Below are positions 45,745 through 55,000 of a DNA stretch of 64,000 bases, in pieces. Both the position numbers and the translations under genes were made by a program. Every line of letters begins with the position of its first letter. The stretch's first letter is position 1. The notes under the pieces were generated by a model. The model was given only the letters and a program-made list of their open reading frames with translations, was not told where the DNA came from and ran no database searches. The stretch comes from Viridibacillus sp050278625. GTDB taxonomy: Bacteria; Bacillota; Bacilli; Bacillales_A; Planococcaceae. The stretch covers positions 1 to 64,000 of the forward strand of contig NZ_JBNNTI010000003.1 in NCBI RefSeq assembly GCF_050278625.1, in the 5' to 3' direction.

Positions 45745-47301
45745 ATGGATTTCGGAAATATAGGGTTATTAGTCGTAATTGGCATCGTAGCTTTCATATT
45801 ATTAGCAATTATCGGTGTTTACGTAACAAAATATCGGACAGCAGGTCCAGATGAAGCACTCATCGTAACAGGTAGTTATTTAGGGTCAAAAAATGTACAT
45901 ACAGACGAATCAGGAAATCGAATTAAAATTATTCGTGGTGGCGGTACATTTGTACTCCCTGTATTCCAACAAGCAGAACCACTAAGCTTATTATCTAGTA
46001 AACTAGAAGTCACTACACCTGAAGTATATACAGAGCAAGGTGTTCCAGTAATGGCGGATGGTATTGCTATCATCAAAATTGGTGGTTCAATTTCTGAAAT
46101 TGCGACAGCAGCAGAACAGTTTTTAGGAAAACCAAAAGAAGAACGTGAAAATGAGGCGAAGGAAGTTTTAGAAGGGCATCTACGTTCAATTTTAGGTTCT
46201 ATGACAGTTGAAGAGATTTATAAAAACCGTGATAAATTCTCACAAGAAGTCCAACGTGTTGCATCACAAGATTTAGCGAAAATGGGTTTAATCATCGTAT
46301 CATTTACAATCAAGGATGTACGTGATAAAAATGGTTACCTCGATTCATTAGGTAAGCCAAGAATTGCACAAGTAAGACGCGATGCTGACATTGCAACAGC
46401 GGAAGCCGAAAAAGAGACACGTATTAAACGTGCTGAGTCAGATAAAGAGGCTCAAAAAGCAGAACTTGAACGTGCAACTGAGATTGCAGAAGCAGAAAAA
46501 GAAAACCAATTAAAAGTGGCTGAATTCCGCCGTGAGCAAGATATTGCTAAAGCTCGCGCAGACCAAGCTTACGAATTAGAAGCAGCACGTGCAAAACAAG
46601 AAGTAACTGAACAAGAAATGCAAGTTCGAATCATTGAGCGTCAAAAACAAATTGAATTAGAAGAAAAAGAGATTCTTCGCCGTGAGAAACAATACGACTC
46701 TGAAGTGAAGAAAAAAGCTGATGCTGATCGTTATGCAATAGAGCAAAACGCAGCAGCTGATAAAATGAAACAATTAGCACAGGCGGATGCAGAGAAATAT
46801 AGCATTGAAGCAAGAGCGAAAGCCGATGCAGAAAAGGTACGTTTAGATGGTCTTGCAAAAGCAGATTCAGAGCGTGCGCAAGGTGAAGCAGAAGCAGATA
46901 TTATCCGTCTTAAAGGTCTTGCAGAAGCGGAAGCAAAACGTAAGATTGCCGAAGCATTCGAGCAATACGGCCAAGCAGCTGTGCTTGATATGGTTATCCA
47001 TATGATGCCAGAATACGCTAAACAGGTTGCTAGCCCGCTGTCTAATATTGACAAAATTACAGTCGTTGATACTGGCGGTGGAGAAGGTGGCGGCGGTGCC
47101 AATAAAGTTACTGCTTACGCAACAAATTTAATGTCTACTTTACAAGAATCTCTTAAAGAAACATCAGGAATAGATATGAAAGAGCTAATAGAAAATTATT
47201 CAGGTAAAGGTACTATTCGTCCAAGTATCGAACGATTGGCAGATGAAATTCAAAGTAAGTCAACTGCAACTGCAGTTGTTGAGCCAAAAAAAGAAGTTTA
47301 A
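45745..47301 (+). CDS. floT: Flotillin
   Basis: A 518-residue flotillin/SPFH protein. One N-terminal membrane segment (LLVVIGIVAFILLAIIGVYV), an SPFH domain (TVEEIYKNRDKFSQEVQRVA), then a long charged coiled coil of EA-rich heptads (about 210-400), and the C-terminal flotillin region (VLDMVIHMMPEYAKQVASPL). It organises membrane microdomains with the NfeD partner upstream. ATG after AAGGGGG. Confidence 0.93.
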   Translation: MDFGNIGLLVVIGIVAFILLAIIGVYVTKYRTAGPDEALIVTGSYLGSKNVHTDESGNRIKIIRGGGTFVLPVFQQAEPLSLLSSKLEVTTPEVYTEQGVPVMADGIAIIKIGGSISEIATAAEQFLGKPKEERENEAKEVLEGHLRSILGSMTVEEIYKNRDKFSQEVQRVASQDLAKMGLIIVSFTIKDVRDKNGYLDSLGKPRIAQVRRDADIATAEAEKETRIKRAESDKEAQKAELERATEIAEAEKENQLKVAEFRREQDIAKARADQAYELEAARAKQEVTEQEMQVRIIERQKQIELEEKEILRREKQYDSEVKKKADADRYAIEQNAAADKMKQLAQADAEKYSIEARAKADAEKVRLDGLAKADSERAQGEAEADIIRLKGLAEAEAKRKIAEAFEQYGQAAVLDMVIHMMPEYAKQVASPLSNIDKITVVDTGGGEGGGGANKVTAYATNLMSTLQESLKETSGIDMKELIENYSGKGTIRPSIERLADEIQSKSTATAVVEPKKEV

Positions 47302-47307
47302 ATGAAA

Positions 47308-47339
47308 GGGCTGGCTCATGAAAATGAGTCAGCTTTTTA
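47308..47339 (+). terminator. Rho-independent terminator after floT
   Basis: GCTGGCTCAT pairs with ATGAGTCAGC around GAAA, then TTTTT. Confidence 0.85.
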
Positions 47340-47473
47340 TGTATAAACTAAATAGGAACTGACTAATCAAATAACATAGTCTACTACCTAATAATAATGT
47401 TGTTTATTTGTCATACAAGTTTTAAAACTTATTAAGGTACAATAGGGGAAAAGATACGAAGGAGTTATTAGTA

Positions 47474-47992
47474 ATGAAATTTAAATGGTTTACGTTATTA
47501 TTAGCTAGTTCTATGTTATTGACTGCTTGCAGTAGTGGTGAAGACAAGGCAGATGAGCCGGTAAAACAAGAACAACACAATGAAGAGTCAGGACATCAAC
47601 ACACTGCAACCAATGGTGATATACAAGAGACAACAGCTTCAGCAGATGTTCTACCCAGCTTTTTAGATAAACAATCTGAAGATTTGAAGCTTGTTTATAA
47701 AGCAACAGGACAAGCTACAGAGATTCTAAAATGGATTCCTTGTTATTGTGGTTGTGGAGAAAGTGCTGGCCATAAAAGCAATATGAATTGCTTTGTCAAA
47801 GAAGTAAAAGAAGATGGCTCAATTGTTTGGGACGACCATGGAACACGATGTGTAGCTTGCGTAGAAATTGCCATCCAATCAATTAAAATGGCGCAAGAGG
47901 GTAAGTCACTAAAAGAGATTCGTAAAGTAATCGATGAAGCTTATAAAGAAGGTTATGCCAAACCAACGCCAACACCAATGCCAGCTGGATAG
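47474..47992 (+). CDS. PCYCGC-motif lipoprotein
   Basis: A 172-residue lipoprotein with lipobox LTAC (Cys19). After a His/Glu-rich spacer (residues 30-55), the conserved PCYCGC stands at 89-94, followed by further Cys106, Cys126 and Cys129 (RCVACVE), a pattern of a metal or disulfide site. This small family is widespread in Bacillota and its function is not established; the Cys/His content suggests metal binding or redox. ATG follows AAGGAG. Confidence 0.85.
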   Translation: MKFKWFTLLLASSMLLTACSSGEDKADEPVKQEQHNEESGHQHTATNGDIQETTASADVLPSFLDKQSEDLKLVYKATGQATEILKWIPCYCGCGESAGHKSNMNCFVKEVKEDGSIVWDDHGTRCVACVEIAIQSIKMAQEGKSLKEIRKVIDEAYKEGYAKPTPTPMPAG

Positions 47993-48000
47993 TAGCAATC

Positions 48001-48037
48001 AACCTTGTATATGTATTTTTTTATACAAGGTTTTTCT
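48001..48037 (+). terminator. Rho-independent terminator
   Basis: AACCTTGTAT pairs with ATACAAGGTT around a T-rich loop, then TTTC. Confidence 0.8.
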
Positions 48038-48130
48038 TTACCACAAACAGCACATAAGACATTTCGAAAAGAAAGCGTTATCATAAATAATAGAAAGGTA
48101 ATAAATTTCGTAGAAAAGCAAGGGAGATGG

Positions 48131-49519
48131 ATGATTTTGGATTATCGTATTGAACATGATTCTATGGGAGAAATAAAAGTACCATCAGCACATAAATGGG
48201 GAGCTCAAACACAGCGTAGTAAGGAAAATTTTAAAATTGGTACAGAACAGATGCCAATTGAATTTATTTATGCGTATGCGCTTCTGAAAAAAGCAGCAGC
48301 TACTGTCAGTACTGAACTTGGTAATTTATCTCAAAATAAAGCGAATGCCATTGCCCATGCAGCTGATGAAATTATAGTGGGGAAATGGGATGAAGAATTC
48401 CCACTTGTCGTATGGCAAACAGGTAGCGGTACACAAACGAATATGAATGTAAATGAAGTTATCGCTCACCTTGGAAATTCATATTTGCAAAACCAGGGTA
48501 GTGAAGAAATACTTCATCCAAACGATGATGTTAACAAATCCCAAAGCTCTAACGATTCGTTTCCGACAGCTATGCATATTGCAGCTGTTACTGTTGTTAC
48601 GAATGATTTATTGCCGGCATTACAAGAAATAAAAACAACGCTAAAGGCGAAAGCTGAACGATTTAAGACGACTATTAAAATCGGACGTACTCATCTACAA
48701 GACGCTACGCCTTTAACCCTTGGTCAAGAGATTAGCGGTTGGTTGCATATGATTGAGAAATCGGAGCAAATGATTACAGAAAGTAAAGCACATTTGCTAG
48801 AGCTTGCAATTGGTGGTACAGCAGTAGGGACTGGCATAAACGCACCTTCTGGATTCGGTGACCGAGTAGCTAAAGCTTTAGATGAAGAAACAGGACTTCC
48901 TTTCGTATCATCTGAAAACAAATTTCATGCACTCACAAGCCATGATCAAATGGTTCACGTACACGGTACTTTAAAAGGTTTAGCAGCAGATTTGATGAAA
49001 ATTGCCAACGATGTACGCTGGCTTGCAAGTGGACCGCGTAGTGGGATTGGCGAAATAACGATTCCTGAAAACGAACCAGGTAGTTCTATTATGCCAGGAA
49101 AAGTGAACCCGACACAATGTGAGGCTGTGACGATGGTTGCGACGCAAGTTATGGGCAACGATGTGACAATTGGTATTGCTGCAAGTCAAGGGAACTTCGA
49201 ACTCAATGTATTTAAACCAGTTATTCTTTATAACTTCATGCAGTCCGTGCATTTGTTAAGTGATGTCATTCGCAGCTTCAACGAACACTGTTTAGTAGGT
49301 ATAGAAGCAAATGAAGAAAAACTAGACCATTTTGTAAAAAATTCGCTTATGCTAGTGACAGCGCTAAATCCACACATTGGTTATGAAAATGCGGCTAAAA
49401 TAGCAAAGCATGCACATAAAAACGGGCTGACACTAAAAGAAGCAGCGCTTGAAACAGGGTTACTAACTGAAGCACAATTCGATGAAATCGTAGATCCAGT
49501 GAAGATGATTCAATTTTAA
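48131..49519 (+). CDS. fumC: Class II fumarate hydratase
   Basis: About 462 residues, normal for FumC. It begins ILDYRIEHDSMGEIKVPSAHKWGAQTQRS, has the substrate loop GSGTQTNMNVNEV and the signature GSSIMPGKVNP. ATG 48131 follows AAGGGAG; TTG 48137 is an equally plausible start, while the frame opening at 48005 runs through a terminator and is not coding. Converts fumarate and malate in the citric acid cycle, cytosolic. Single gene. Confidence 0.95.
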   Translation: MILDYRIEHDSMGEIKVPSAHKWGAQTQRSKENFKIGTEQMPIEFIYAYALLKKAAATVSTELGNLSQNKANAIAHAADEIIVGKWDEEFPLVVWQTGSGTQTNMNVNEVIAHLGNSYLQNQGSEEILHPNDDVNKSQSSNDSFPTAMHIAAVTVVTNDLLPALQEIKTTLKAKAERFKTTIKIGRTHLQDATPLTLGQEISGWLHMIEKSEQMITESKAHLLELAIGGTAVGTGINAPSGFGDRVAKALDEETGLPFVSSENKFHALTSHDQMVHVHGTLKGLAADLMKIANDVRWLASGPRSGIGEITIPENEPGSSIMPGKVNPTQCEAVTMVATQVMGNDVTIGIAASQGNFELNVFKPVILYNFMQSVHLLSDVIRSFNEHCLVGIEANEEKLDHFVKNSLMLVTALNPHIGYENAAKIAKHAHKNGLTLKEAALETGLLTEAQFDEIVDPVKMIQF

Positions 49520-49529
49520 AATTCAACAG

Positions 49530-49583
49530 TAAAAAGCCTTGCACGGCAGCAGAGGAAACAACTGCTGAGTGCAAGGCTTTTTA
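49530..49583. terminator. Bidirectional Rho-independent terminator
   Basis: AAAAAGCCTTGCAC and GTGCAAGGCTTTTT with an inner GCAG/CTGC stem, between fumC and the convergent anti-sigma gene. Confidence 0.9.
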
Positions 49584-50474
49584 CTATTTGATATAGTGAT
49601 TACTCACAAGATTTCCTTGTATAACACTTGTAGGGATTTTGAATTTTATAGCACCCATGTAGCCTGGTGCAGCTTCAAATTGATCAAAGTAGATAATAAG
49701 TTCATTGTTCTTTGTAATAGAGAAGTTTTGATCAGCTTTGATTTTATCAAAACCATCGTTCACTTCTGATTCTCCTGCGATGAAATAGCTCTTTTCAACA
49801 TCTGCATCCATTTGTTTGCGCATTTCATCTTTAATATAAGTAGAGATAGTATCGATATAAGTATTATCTCTGAATAGACTTGGTAAAGTAATGAGTAATT
49901 CATTCTTTTTGTCTATTGTATCGTTATGAATTGTTTCATAGCTGGAAGCTTGTGTTTCGACAGTATAACGACTAATTGAAAGTAAATCTTCTGTATTTGT
50001 TAATACTTTGTAGCCCGCATCTACACCCAAATGTCCTCCGCCTTGTTCCTCAATTTTAGCCATATTTTTTTTGAATTGTGCATATAGTTTAGCATTTTCT
50101 TGTTCGTATTTAGAATTTAATGTTTGTTCTAGTTCTTCGTTTTCAAGGCCTGTAATTTGAGGAGTTGAAATGTTGGTTTGTGAATTGTTATTACCATCAG
50201 CTAATTCGTTTACTGTGATAACTTTGACAATTGAGTTCAAGACAGGGATGTTAGTCATTGATTGTGCAAAGGCTGGACTGATGTTTACACTACCTGCGAA
50301 TAATACTGCAGCAGCTGCAGCCCCTAAACCAAAGTTTTTAATAGGGTTTATTGTTTTTCGTTTATTGTTTTTCATTGGGTTAGCTTCCTTTATCGCTTTT
50401 TGGACAACAAAATTTAGTTCATCAGGAATTTCAATATTGTCGAATTTTTTTTTGGTGTCGTTAATTTTACTCAT
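49584..50474 (-). CDS. rsiV: RsiV-like anti-sigma factor (DUF3298/DUF4163)
   Basis: A 296-residue single-pass membrane protein. The first 45 residues are a cytoplasmic, sigma-binding basic domain, then one helix (LGAAAAAVLFAGSVNISPAFA) and an extracellular domain with DUF4163/DUF3298 features. The AFAQS end of the helix resembles a signal-peptidase site, as in B. subtilis RsiV, whose cleavage follows lysozyme binding. It overlaps sigV by four bases (ATGA). Confidence 0.82.
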   Translation of the reverse strand: MSKINDTKKKFDNIEIPDELNFVVQKAIKEANPMKNNKRKTINPIKNFGLGAAAAAVLFAGSVNISPAFAQSMTNIPVLNSIVKVITVNELADGNNNSQTNISTPQITGLENEELEQTLNSKYEQENAKLYAQFKKNMAKIEEQGGGHLGVDAGYKVLTNTEDLLSISRYTVETQASSYETIHNDTIDKKNELLITLPSLFRDNTYIDTISTYIKDEMRKQMDADVEKSYFIAGESEVNDGFDKIKADQNFSITKNNELIIYFDQFEAAPGYMGAIKFKIPTSVIQGNLVSNHYIK

Positions 50475-50968
50475 GATTCCACATCCTTTTTCATTTCTAT
50501 GCGTAGCTTACGCAATGCGGCATATAGCCTTGTTTTAATTGTGTTGCTATTTTCCCCGAGCATTTCGGCAATATCATCGATTTTCATATCCTCGAAGAAG
50601 CGCAAGATAATAATGGTTTTGTATGTTATGGGTAAATAATCAATGGCGTCATATAAATCTAAATCATGTAATTCATTTTCTTGGTTTGGTAAATGAAAAT
50701 CTAGTATTTCATCTGGAGAGGCGATTGTTCGTTTGTTTCTCTTTATATAATCTAGGGATGTATTGATTAAAATACGGTAAAACCACGTTTTAATATATTC
50801 AATTTGTTCTATATAATCAATTGATTTGAGTGCTTTAACAACGCTCTCCTGTACGATATCTAGCGCATCTTCTTTATTTTTGACATAGGTAAAGGCTAGT
50901 CGGTAATAAGAGTGTTGGTTTTCTATTATAAATGCTTCTACAAGCTTGTATTTTTCTTCTTTAGTCAT
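50471..50968 (-). CDS. sigV: ECF sigma factor SigV-like
   Basis: A 165-residue ECF sigma factor. Region 2 holds YVKNKEDALDIVQESVVKAL and the conserved IKTWFYRILINTSLDY; region 4 ends with a helix-turn-helix (MKIDDIAEMLGENSNTIKTR). First gene of a two-gene operon with rsiV, the layout of B. subtilis sigV-rsiV. ATG at 50968 after AAGGAG. The usual partners oatA and yrhK are not adjacent here, so the regulon differs or is spread out. Confidence 0.87.
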   Translation of the reverse strand: MTKEEKYKLVEAFIIENQHSYYRLAFTYVKNKEDALDIVQESVVKALKSIDYIEQIEYIKTWFYRILINTSLDYIKRNKRTIASPDEILDFHLPNQENELHDLDLYDAIDYLPITYKTIIILRFFEDMKIDDIAEMLGENSNTIKTRLYAALRKLRIEMKKDVES

Positions 50969-51020
50969 GACTTATTTAACTCCTTCAAAAATATAGCGTA
51001 TCGCGAAAACACTACAATAC

Positions 51021-51050
51021 TTTGACTGGGAAGTCCCTCAAAAAGTTTGC
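51021..51050 (-). promoter_or_regulatory. possible ECF autoregulatory promoter of sigV
   Basis: On the minus strand, GCAAACTTTTTGAG resembles the AAC-type -35 of ECF promoters and AGTC lies at about 17 bases, close to the CGTC -10. It lies 53-82 bases before the sigV start. A short palindrome GGGACTTCCC lies between. Weak evidence. Confidence 0.35.
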
Positions 51051-51188
51051 TTCTATAAAAATAAAAATGATTATCTTAACGCCACTATATCTAATCTTAA
51101 GAATTTCTTCATCTTTACCCTTCTATTTCCTTAAGAATCTACGTGTATACTTAATTTCAGTAAGTAAGTGGAGAGGGGCATAAATAAA

Positions 51189-51875
51189 TTGATAGAAATA
51201 AAAAATGTGAGTCATACATTTGCTATAGGAAAAAAAGGAAAAGAAAAGAAAGTACCTGTGTTGAAGGATTTATCATTCGATGTGGCAAAAGGAGAAATAG
51301 TTTCTATTGTTGGTAAGAGTGGATCTGGTAAATCGACCTTGCTAAATACTATCGCTGGTTTTATGACACCTGAGCATGGGTCAATTGTTATCAACGGTCA
51401 AGAAACAGCATCTATGAGTGAGGTTACCCATGCACAGTTTCGATTAGAAAATTTTGGTTTTATCTTTCAAAATTTTCAATTGATGCCCGGTTTAACGGCA
51501 TTTGAAAATATTGAATTACCACTGAAAATTAAAGGTATCACGTCGGCAAAGCGTAAAGTTAAGGTGAAAGAACTATTACAACAAGTTGGACTTGAGAACG
51601 TTTCAGATCATTATCCAAATGAATTATCAGGTGGACAGCAACAACGTGTTAGTATTGCCCGTGCATTGGTAACTAATCCACCCATATTATTAGCGGACGA
51701 GCCTACAGGAAGTTTAGATTCAGAAACAGAGCAAGATATTTTACTCCTTATTCAAAGCCTTAATAAAGCGTTGAATTTAACGTTTGTCATTATTACACAT
51801 GATGAAGAAGTGGCTAATATAGCACATCACAAATTTAGAATGCACGATGGCGAATTAGTTAAGGAGGTATTGTAA
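51189..51875 (+). CDS. ABC transporter ATP-binding protein (LolD/MacB type)
   Basis: About 228 residues. Walker A GKSGSGKST, Q-loop FIFQNFQLMPGLTAFENI, signature LSGGQQQR, Walker B ILLADEPTGSLDSET and the His switch ITHDE. I chose TTG 51189, spaced about ten bases after GAGAGGGG, over GTG 51168. The FtsX-like permease follows by one base, so this is an export-type or mechanotransmission pair. Confidence 0.9.
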   Translation: MIEIKNVSHTFAIGKKGKEKKVPVLKDLSFDVAKGEIVSIVGKSGSGKSTLLNTIAGFMTPEHGSIVINGQETASMSEVTHAQFRLENFGFIFQNFQLMPGLTAFENIELPLKIKGITSAKRKVKVKELLQQVGLENVSDHYPNELSGGQQQRVSIARALVTNPPILLADEPTGSLDSETEQDILLLIQSLNKALNLTFVIITHDEEVANIAHHKFRMHDGELVKEVL

Positions 51876-51876
51876 T

Positions 51877-53214
51877 ATGTTATTTAAGGATCAAGTAGAT
51901 TTTGTTAGACAACACTTAAAGAAAAATAGGCTACGTGTGTTTACAACTGTTTTAGCAACTACTATGGGATGTGCGTTTTTAATTGTATTAGCATCCATCG
52001 GTTTTGGTTTACAAGGGTCGATGGAAAGAGAAATCTTAACAGATCAAAAATTGACAGAAATTGAGGTACACGGAGATCCTCAAAAGAAAATCGATGTAGA
52101 TGCCATTAGAAAAATGGAGAATGTCAGAGCAGTGGTTGAAAAAACAAATGCTCAACTATCGGCTAACGTGAAATTTGAGGAACGTACAAATAGCGTACCA
52201 GTAAACATGACTGAATTTGATAACGAAGAAAAGGTCGGGAGTAAATTATCTGAAGGTCGTCTACCTCAAAAATCTGATGAAATTGTAGTCGGTTATCATT
52301 TTGCAGAGAATTTATTATCGAAAGCAGAGTTGAAAGAGCAGGAAAAGTTATATGAGAAATCTGCAGAAAATGACACAACTTCTACTAAGCAAGCAAAGAA
52401 ACTTGGTTACAAGGAATCGCTAGTAGGTAAAACAATTTCAGTAAAACTACAAGATTATGATAATGATAAGGCAATTAATAAAGAGTTAACATTCAAAGTG
52501 GTTGGTGTATCAGAAAAACCGGCAAAAGATTGGGATATTAAAAATACGATACTATTTAGTCATGAACTAAAAGGCGAGTTTTATAATATTTATAAGGCAT
52601 CTGTAAAAGATTCGAAAAACATAAAAGCTGAAAAAGAAATGTTCTATCCGGAGATAAAAGTACATGCGACGAATTTAGAAGCAGTAAAAGGTGTAATAGC
52701 CAAACTGAAGGATAAAGGTTTAAGTGTTTACTCAGTTACTGAGCAATTAGATGATATCAATGTTATATTCTTAGCATTTAAAGTAGGTTTAATCTTTGTA
52801 GGGACGATTGCTGTATTAATTGCTTCTATTGGTATTTTCAATACAATGACAATGGCCGTTACTGAGCGTACTCGTGAAATTGGGGTCATGAAGGCGATTG
52901 GGGCAAGTCCGAAATTGATCCAGCGATTATTCTTAATGGAAAGTGCTTGGATTGGTATTTTAGGAACAGCGATTGCAATTGTTATATCATACGGTATTAG
53001 TTTCTTATCAAACTGGCTATTGCCAATTATTATTGATATGGCTACTGATTCAAAGCAATTCCAAGAAGCGGATATTGTATTCTCAGATATTCCTTGGCAA
53101 CTAATACTTGTAGCTTCAGCTATTAGTATTGGAGTAGCATTACTTTCTGGCTGGAGACCGGCACGTAAGGCCACAAAAATTGATGTGATCCAAGCTTTAA
53201 GACAAGAATTATAA
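51877..53214 (+). CDS. FtsX-like ABC permease
   Basis: A 445-residue MacB/FtsX-type permease. One N-terminal helix (VFTTVLATTMGCAFLIVLASIGFG), an extracellular domain of about 230 residues, then three helices in the last 150, including the MAVTERTREIGVMKAIGAS motif of the family. It starts one base after its ATPase stop. Possible roles are peptide or lipid export or antibiotic sensing; the substrate is unknown. Confidence 0.88.
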   Translation: MLFKDQVDFVRQHLKKNRLRVFTTVLATTMGCAFLIVLASIGFGLQGSMEREILTDQKLTEIEVHGDPQKKIDVDAIRKMENVRAVVEKTNAQLSANVKFEERTNSVPVNMTEFDNEEKVGSKLSEGRLPQKSDEIVVGYHFAENLLSKAELKEQEKLYEKSAENDTTSTKQAKKLGYKESLVGKTISVKLQDYDNDKAINKELTFKVVGVSEKPAKDWDIKNTILFSHELKGEFYNIYKASVKDSKNIKAEKEMFYPEIKVHATNLEAVKGVIAKLKDKGLSVYSVTEQLDDINVIFLAFKVGLIFVGTIAVLIASIGIFNTMTMAVTERTREIGVMKAIGASPKLIQRLFLMESAWIGILGTAIAIVISYGISFLSNWLLPIIIDMATDSKQFQEADIVFSDIPWQLILVASAISIGVALLSGWRPARKATKIDVIQALRQEL

Positions 53215-53218
53215 TTAT

Positions 53219-53259
53219 AAAAAGAGCGATTAGCCATTAGGCTGATCGCTCTTTTTGAT
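53219..53259. terminator. Bidirectional Rho-independent terminator
   Basis: AAAGAGCGATTAGCC pairs with GGCTGATCGCTCTTT around ATTA, between convergent genes. Confidence 0.88.
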
Positions 53260-53263
53260 AGTC

Positions 53264-55000
53264 TCATACAGTCGCTTTTTCGTTACGGCGTTTGTAGAAG
53301 AAAGTAATAATTACTAGAACAATTAAAATTATTTGTCCAATAATTGTTTCAACTGTAGGGTAGAAACCGATTGAAGCCCATACAGGCAGATTACTAATAA
53401 TGGATGTCGGTAGCACATCCGTTAATTGCAATGTATGAATACTTACACCGATAATTTTAAATGTTAATAAATAGATTAATACCGTTGCCACTGCAAAGAA
53501 GTAGTGAATTGGAATTTTGCCACTTGCACGGAGCAATACAATAGCTACGACAGCTAAAACAACAAGTGCAATGATAATCCCTAATGTGAAGTCAAAAGTC
53601 GACATTTTAGGTGCAATACCAGCATAGAATACAAGCGTTTCAGCACCTTCACGGAAAACAGATAAGAAACTGATGAAGGTCATTGCCCAAACACTTTGTT
53701 TAGACATTGCATGATCCATTTGTTTTGCAATGTAATTGTTCCATGATTTGATGTTGGATTTACTATGCATCCACATACCGACACCAATCATCATAGCAGC
53801 GGCTACAAGTCCAATATATCCTTCTAGCATTTCCCGGCTTGTATTAATAGTTGTCGAGTTGAATAATGTGGACATTAAAATTGCTGCCACAGCACTCAAA
53901 CCTATCCCGATACCAGCACCGATATAAATCCATCTTTCCATATGTGTTTGTCCAGATTTTTTTAAGAAAGCTACAAGTGCAATAATGATTAATAAAGCTT
54001 CCAGACCTTCACGTAAAAGGATTAATGCTGAATCCCAAAAGCTATAGTTCTGATCGCCTTGGATAAGCTGGATTTGCTGTTTAAAGTTGTTTAACTGAGA
54101 AGTGATGTCCTTAACATCAATAGAATCTTTCATTAAATTGCTGGCGATGATAGGCATATCACTTTCGATTTTCGTATAAAGGCTGGCGTTTTTAGTGCGA
54201 ATATCACCCTCAACATTAGGCCATGTAATGATGAACTTTTTAATAGTAGCAGATGCTTTATTGTATTCTTCATCAGCAATTTGGTCTTTTGCATCATCGA
54301 TTAAATTTAATAATGTTTGCAGGGAATAGGTACCAGATTGAGTAGCTGTTTTTTCCCCGGATGCAAAGTTATCTATCGCTTGTTTTAATGAGTCGAATTG
54401 ATCTGTTAATGAATCGACATTAGGTTTGTCATCAGCAAGTGTCATACGCATAAAGGACATTTGTGTTTCGATTTGTCCATATGCTGCAATATCATGCTCA
54501 CGTACTGGGCGTTCAGTTCTTTTCCAAAAAGTATTGAATTGTTTGTACTGCACTTCGATTTTTTCTACGTCACCAGTTTGAATGGTTTGACCTAGTAAGT
54601 TCAATGCAGGAGTAATCGCTTTTAAAAATCCAGCACGCTCTGCCATTTCATCTACAGGATTTTCAGCTTTTTCTAGAGCTGTTAATGCTTTTGATAGCTT
54701 TGTAAGTGCAGTAAGACGGTCTTCCTTAGAGGAGGCATTTAAAGCATCAGCTAAAGAGGATTCTATTGCTTTTGTTTCGTCAGATGTTTTAACATCAGCT
54801 TTTTTCCAATCAGACTGGAATGTTTTAATAGCATCGATCGCTTCTTTATCTTGATCCTGCTTAGAGTTCATAATGGCATCACTAATAGAAATATATAAAT
54901 GACTATAAGATGGAGCGGCATTTACAGAATGTAACGATGTTAAGATGATTAATCCAAGAATAACGGCAATTTGACTACAGCGTTTTAAAAAGTGCTTCAC
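53264..55000 (-). CDS. efeU: EfeU: FTR1-family ferrous iron permease
   Basis: About 578 residues. Signal peptide (AVILGLIILTSLHSVNA), a long extracellular helical domain (residues 30-320), then the FTR1 permease part with the two iron-ligand motifs REGLEALL and REGAETLV in paired helices. GTG 55000 follows AAGGGAG; this start overlaps efeB by 26 bases, which fits tight coupling. The extended extracytoplasmic domain is typical of Gram-positive members. Takes up iron with EfeO and EfeB. Confidence 0.9.
   Translation of the reverse strand: MKHFLKRCSQIAVILGLIILTSLHSVNAAPSYSHLYISISDAIMNSKQDQDKEAIDAIKTFQSDWKKADVKTSDETKAIESSLADALNASSKEDRLTALTKLSKALTALEKAENPVDEMAERAGFLKAITPALNLLGQTIQTGDVEKIEVQYKQFNTFWKRTERPVREHDIAAYGQIETQMSFMRMTLADDKPNVDSLTDQFDSLKQAIDNFASGEKTATQSGTYSLQTLLNLIDDAKDQIADEEYNKASATIKKFIITWPNVEGDIRTKNASLYTKIESDMPIIASNLMKDSIDVKDITSQLNNFKQQIQLIQGDQNYSFWDSALILLREGLEALLIIIALVAFLKKSGQTHMERWIYIGAGIGIGLSAVAAILMSTLFNSTTINTSREMLEGYIGLVAAAMMIGVGMWMHSKSNIKSWNNYIAKQMDHAMSKQSVWAMTFISFLSVFREGAETLVFYAGIAPKMSTFDFTLGIIIALVVLAVVAIVLLRASGKIPIHYFFAVATVLIYLLTFKIIGVSIHTLQLTDVLPTSIISNLPVWASIGFYPTVETIIGQIILIVLVIITFFYKRRNEKATV

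Noticed and set aside
48005..48130. N-terminal extension of fumC
   Set aside because: It would start inside the terminator of the preceding gene, and the FumC family begins near 48131.
51061..51080. second Fur box near AATGATTATCTTA
   Set aside because: Only a half-site resembles the consensus; the other half does not match.
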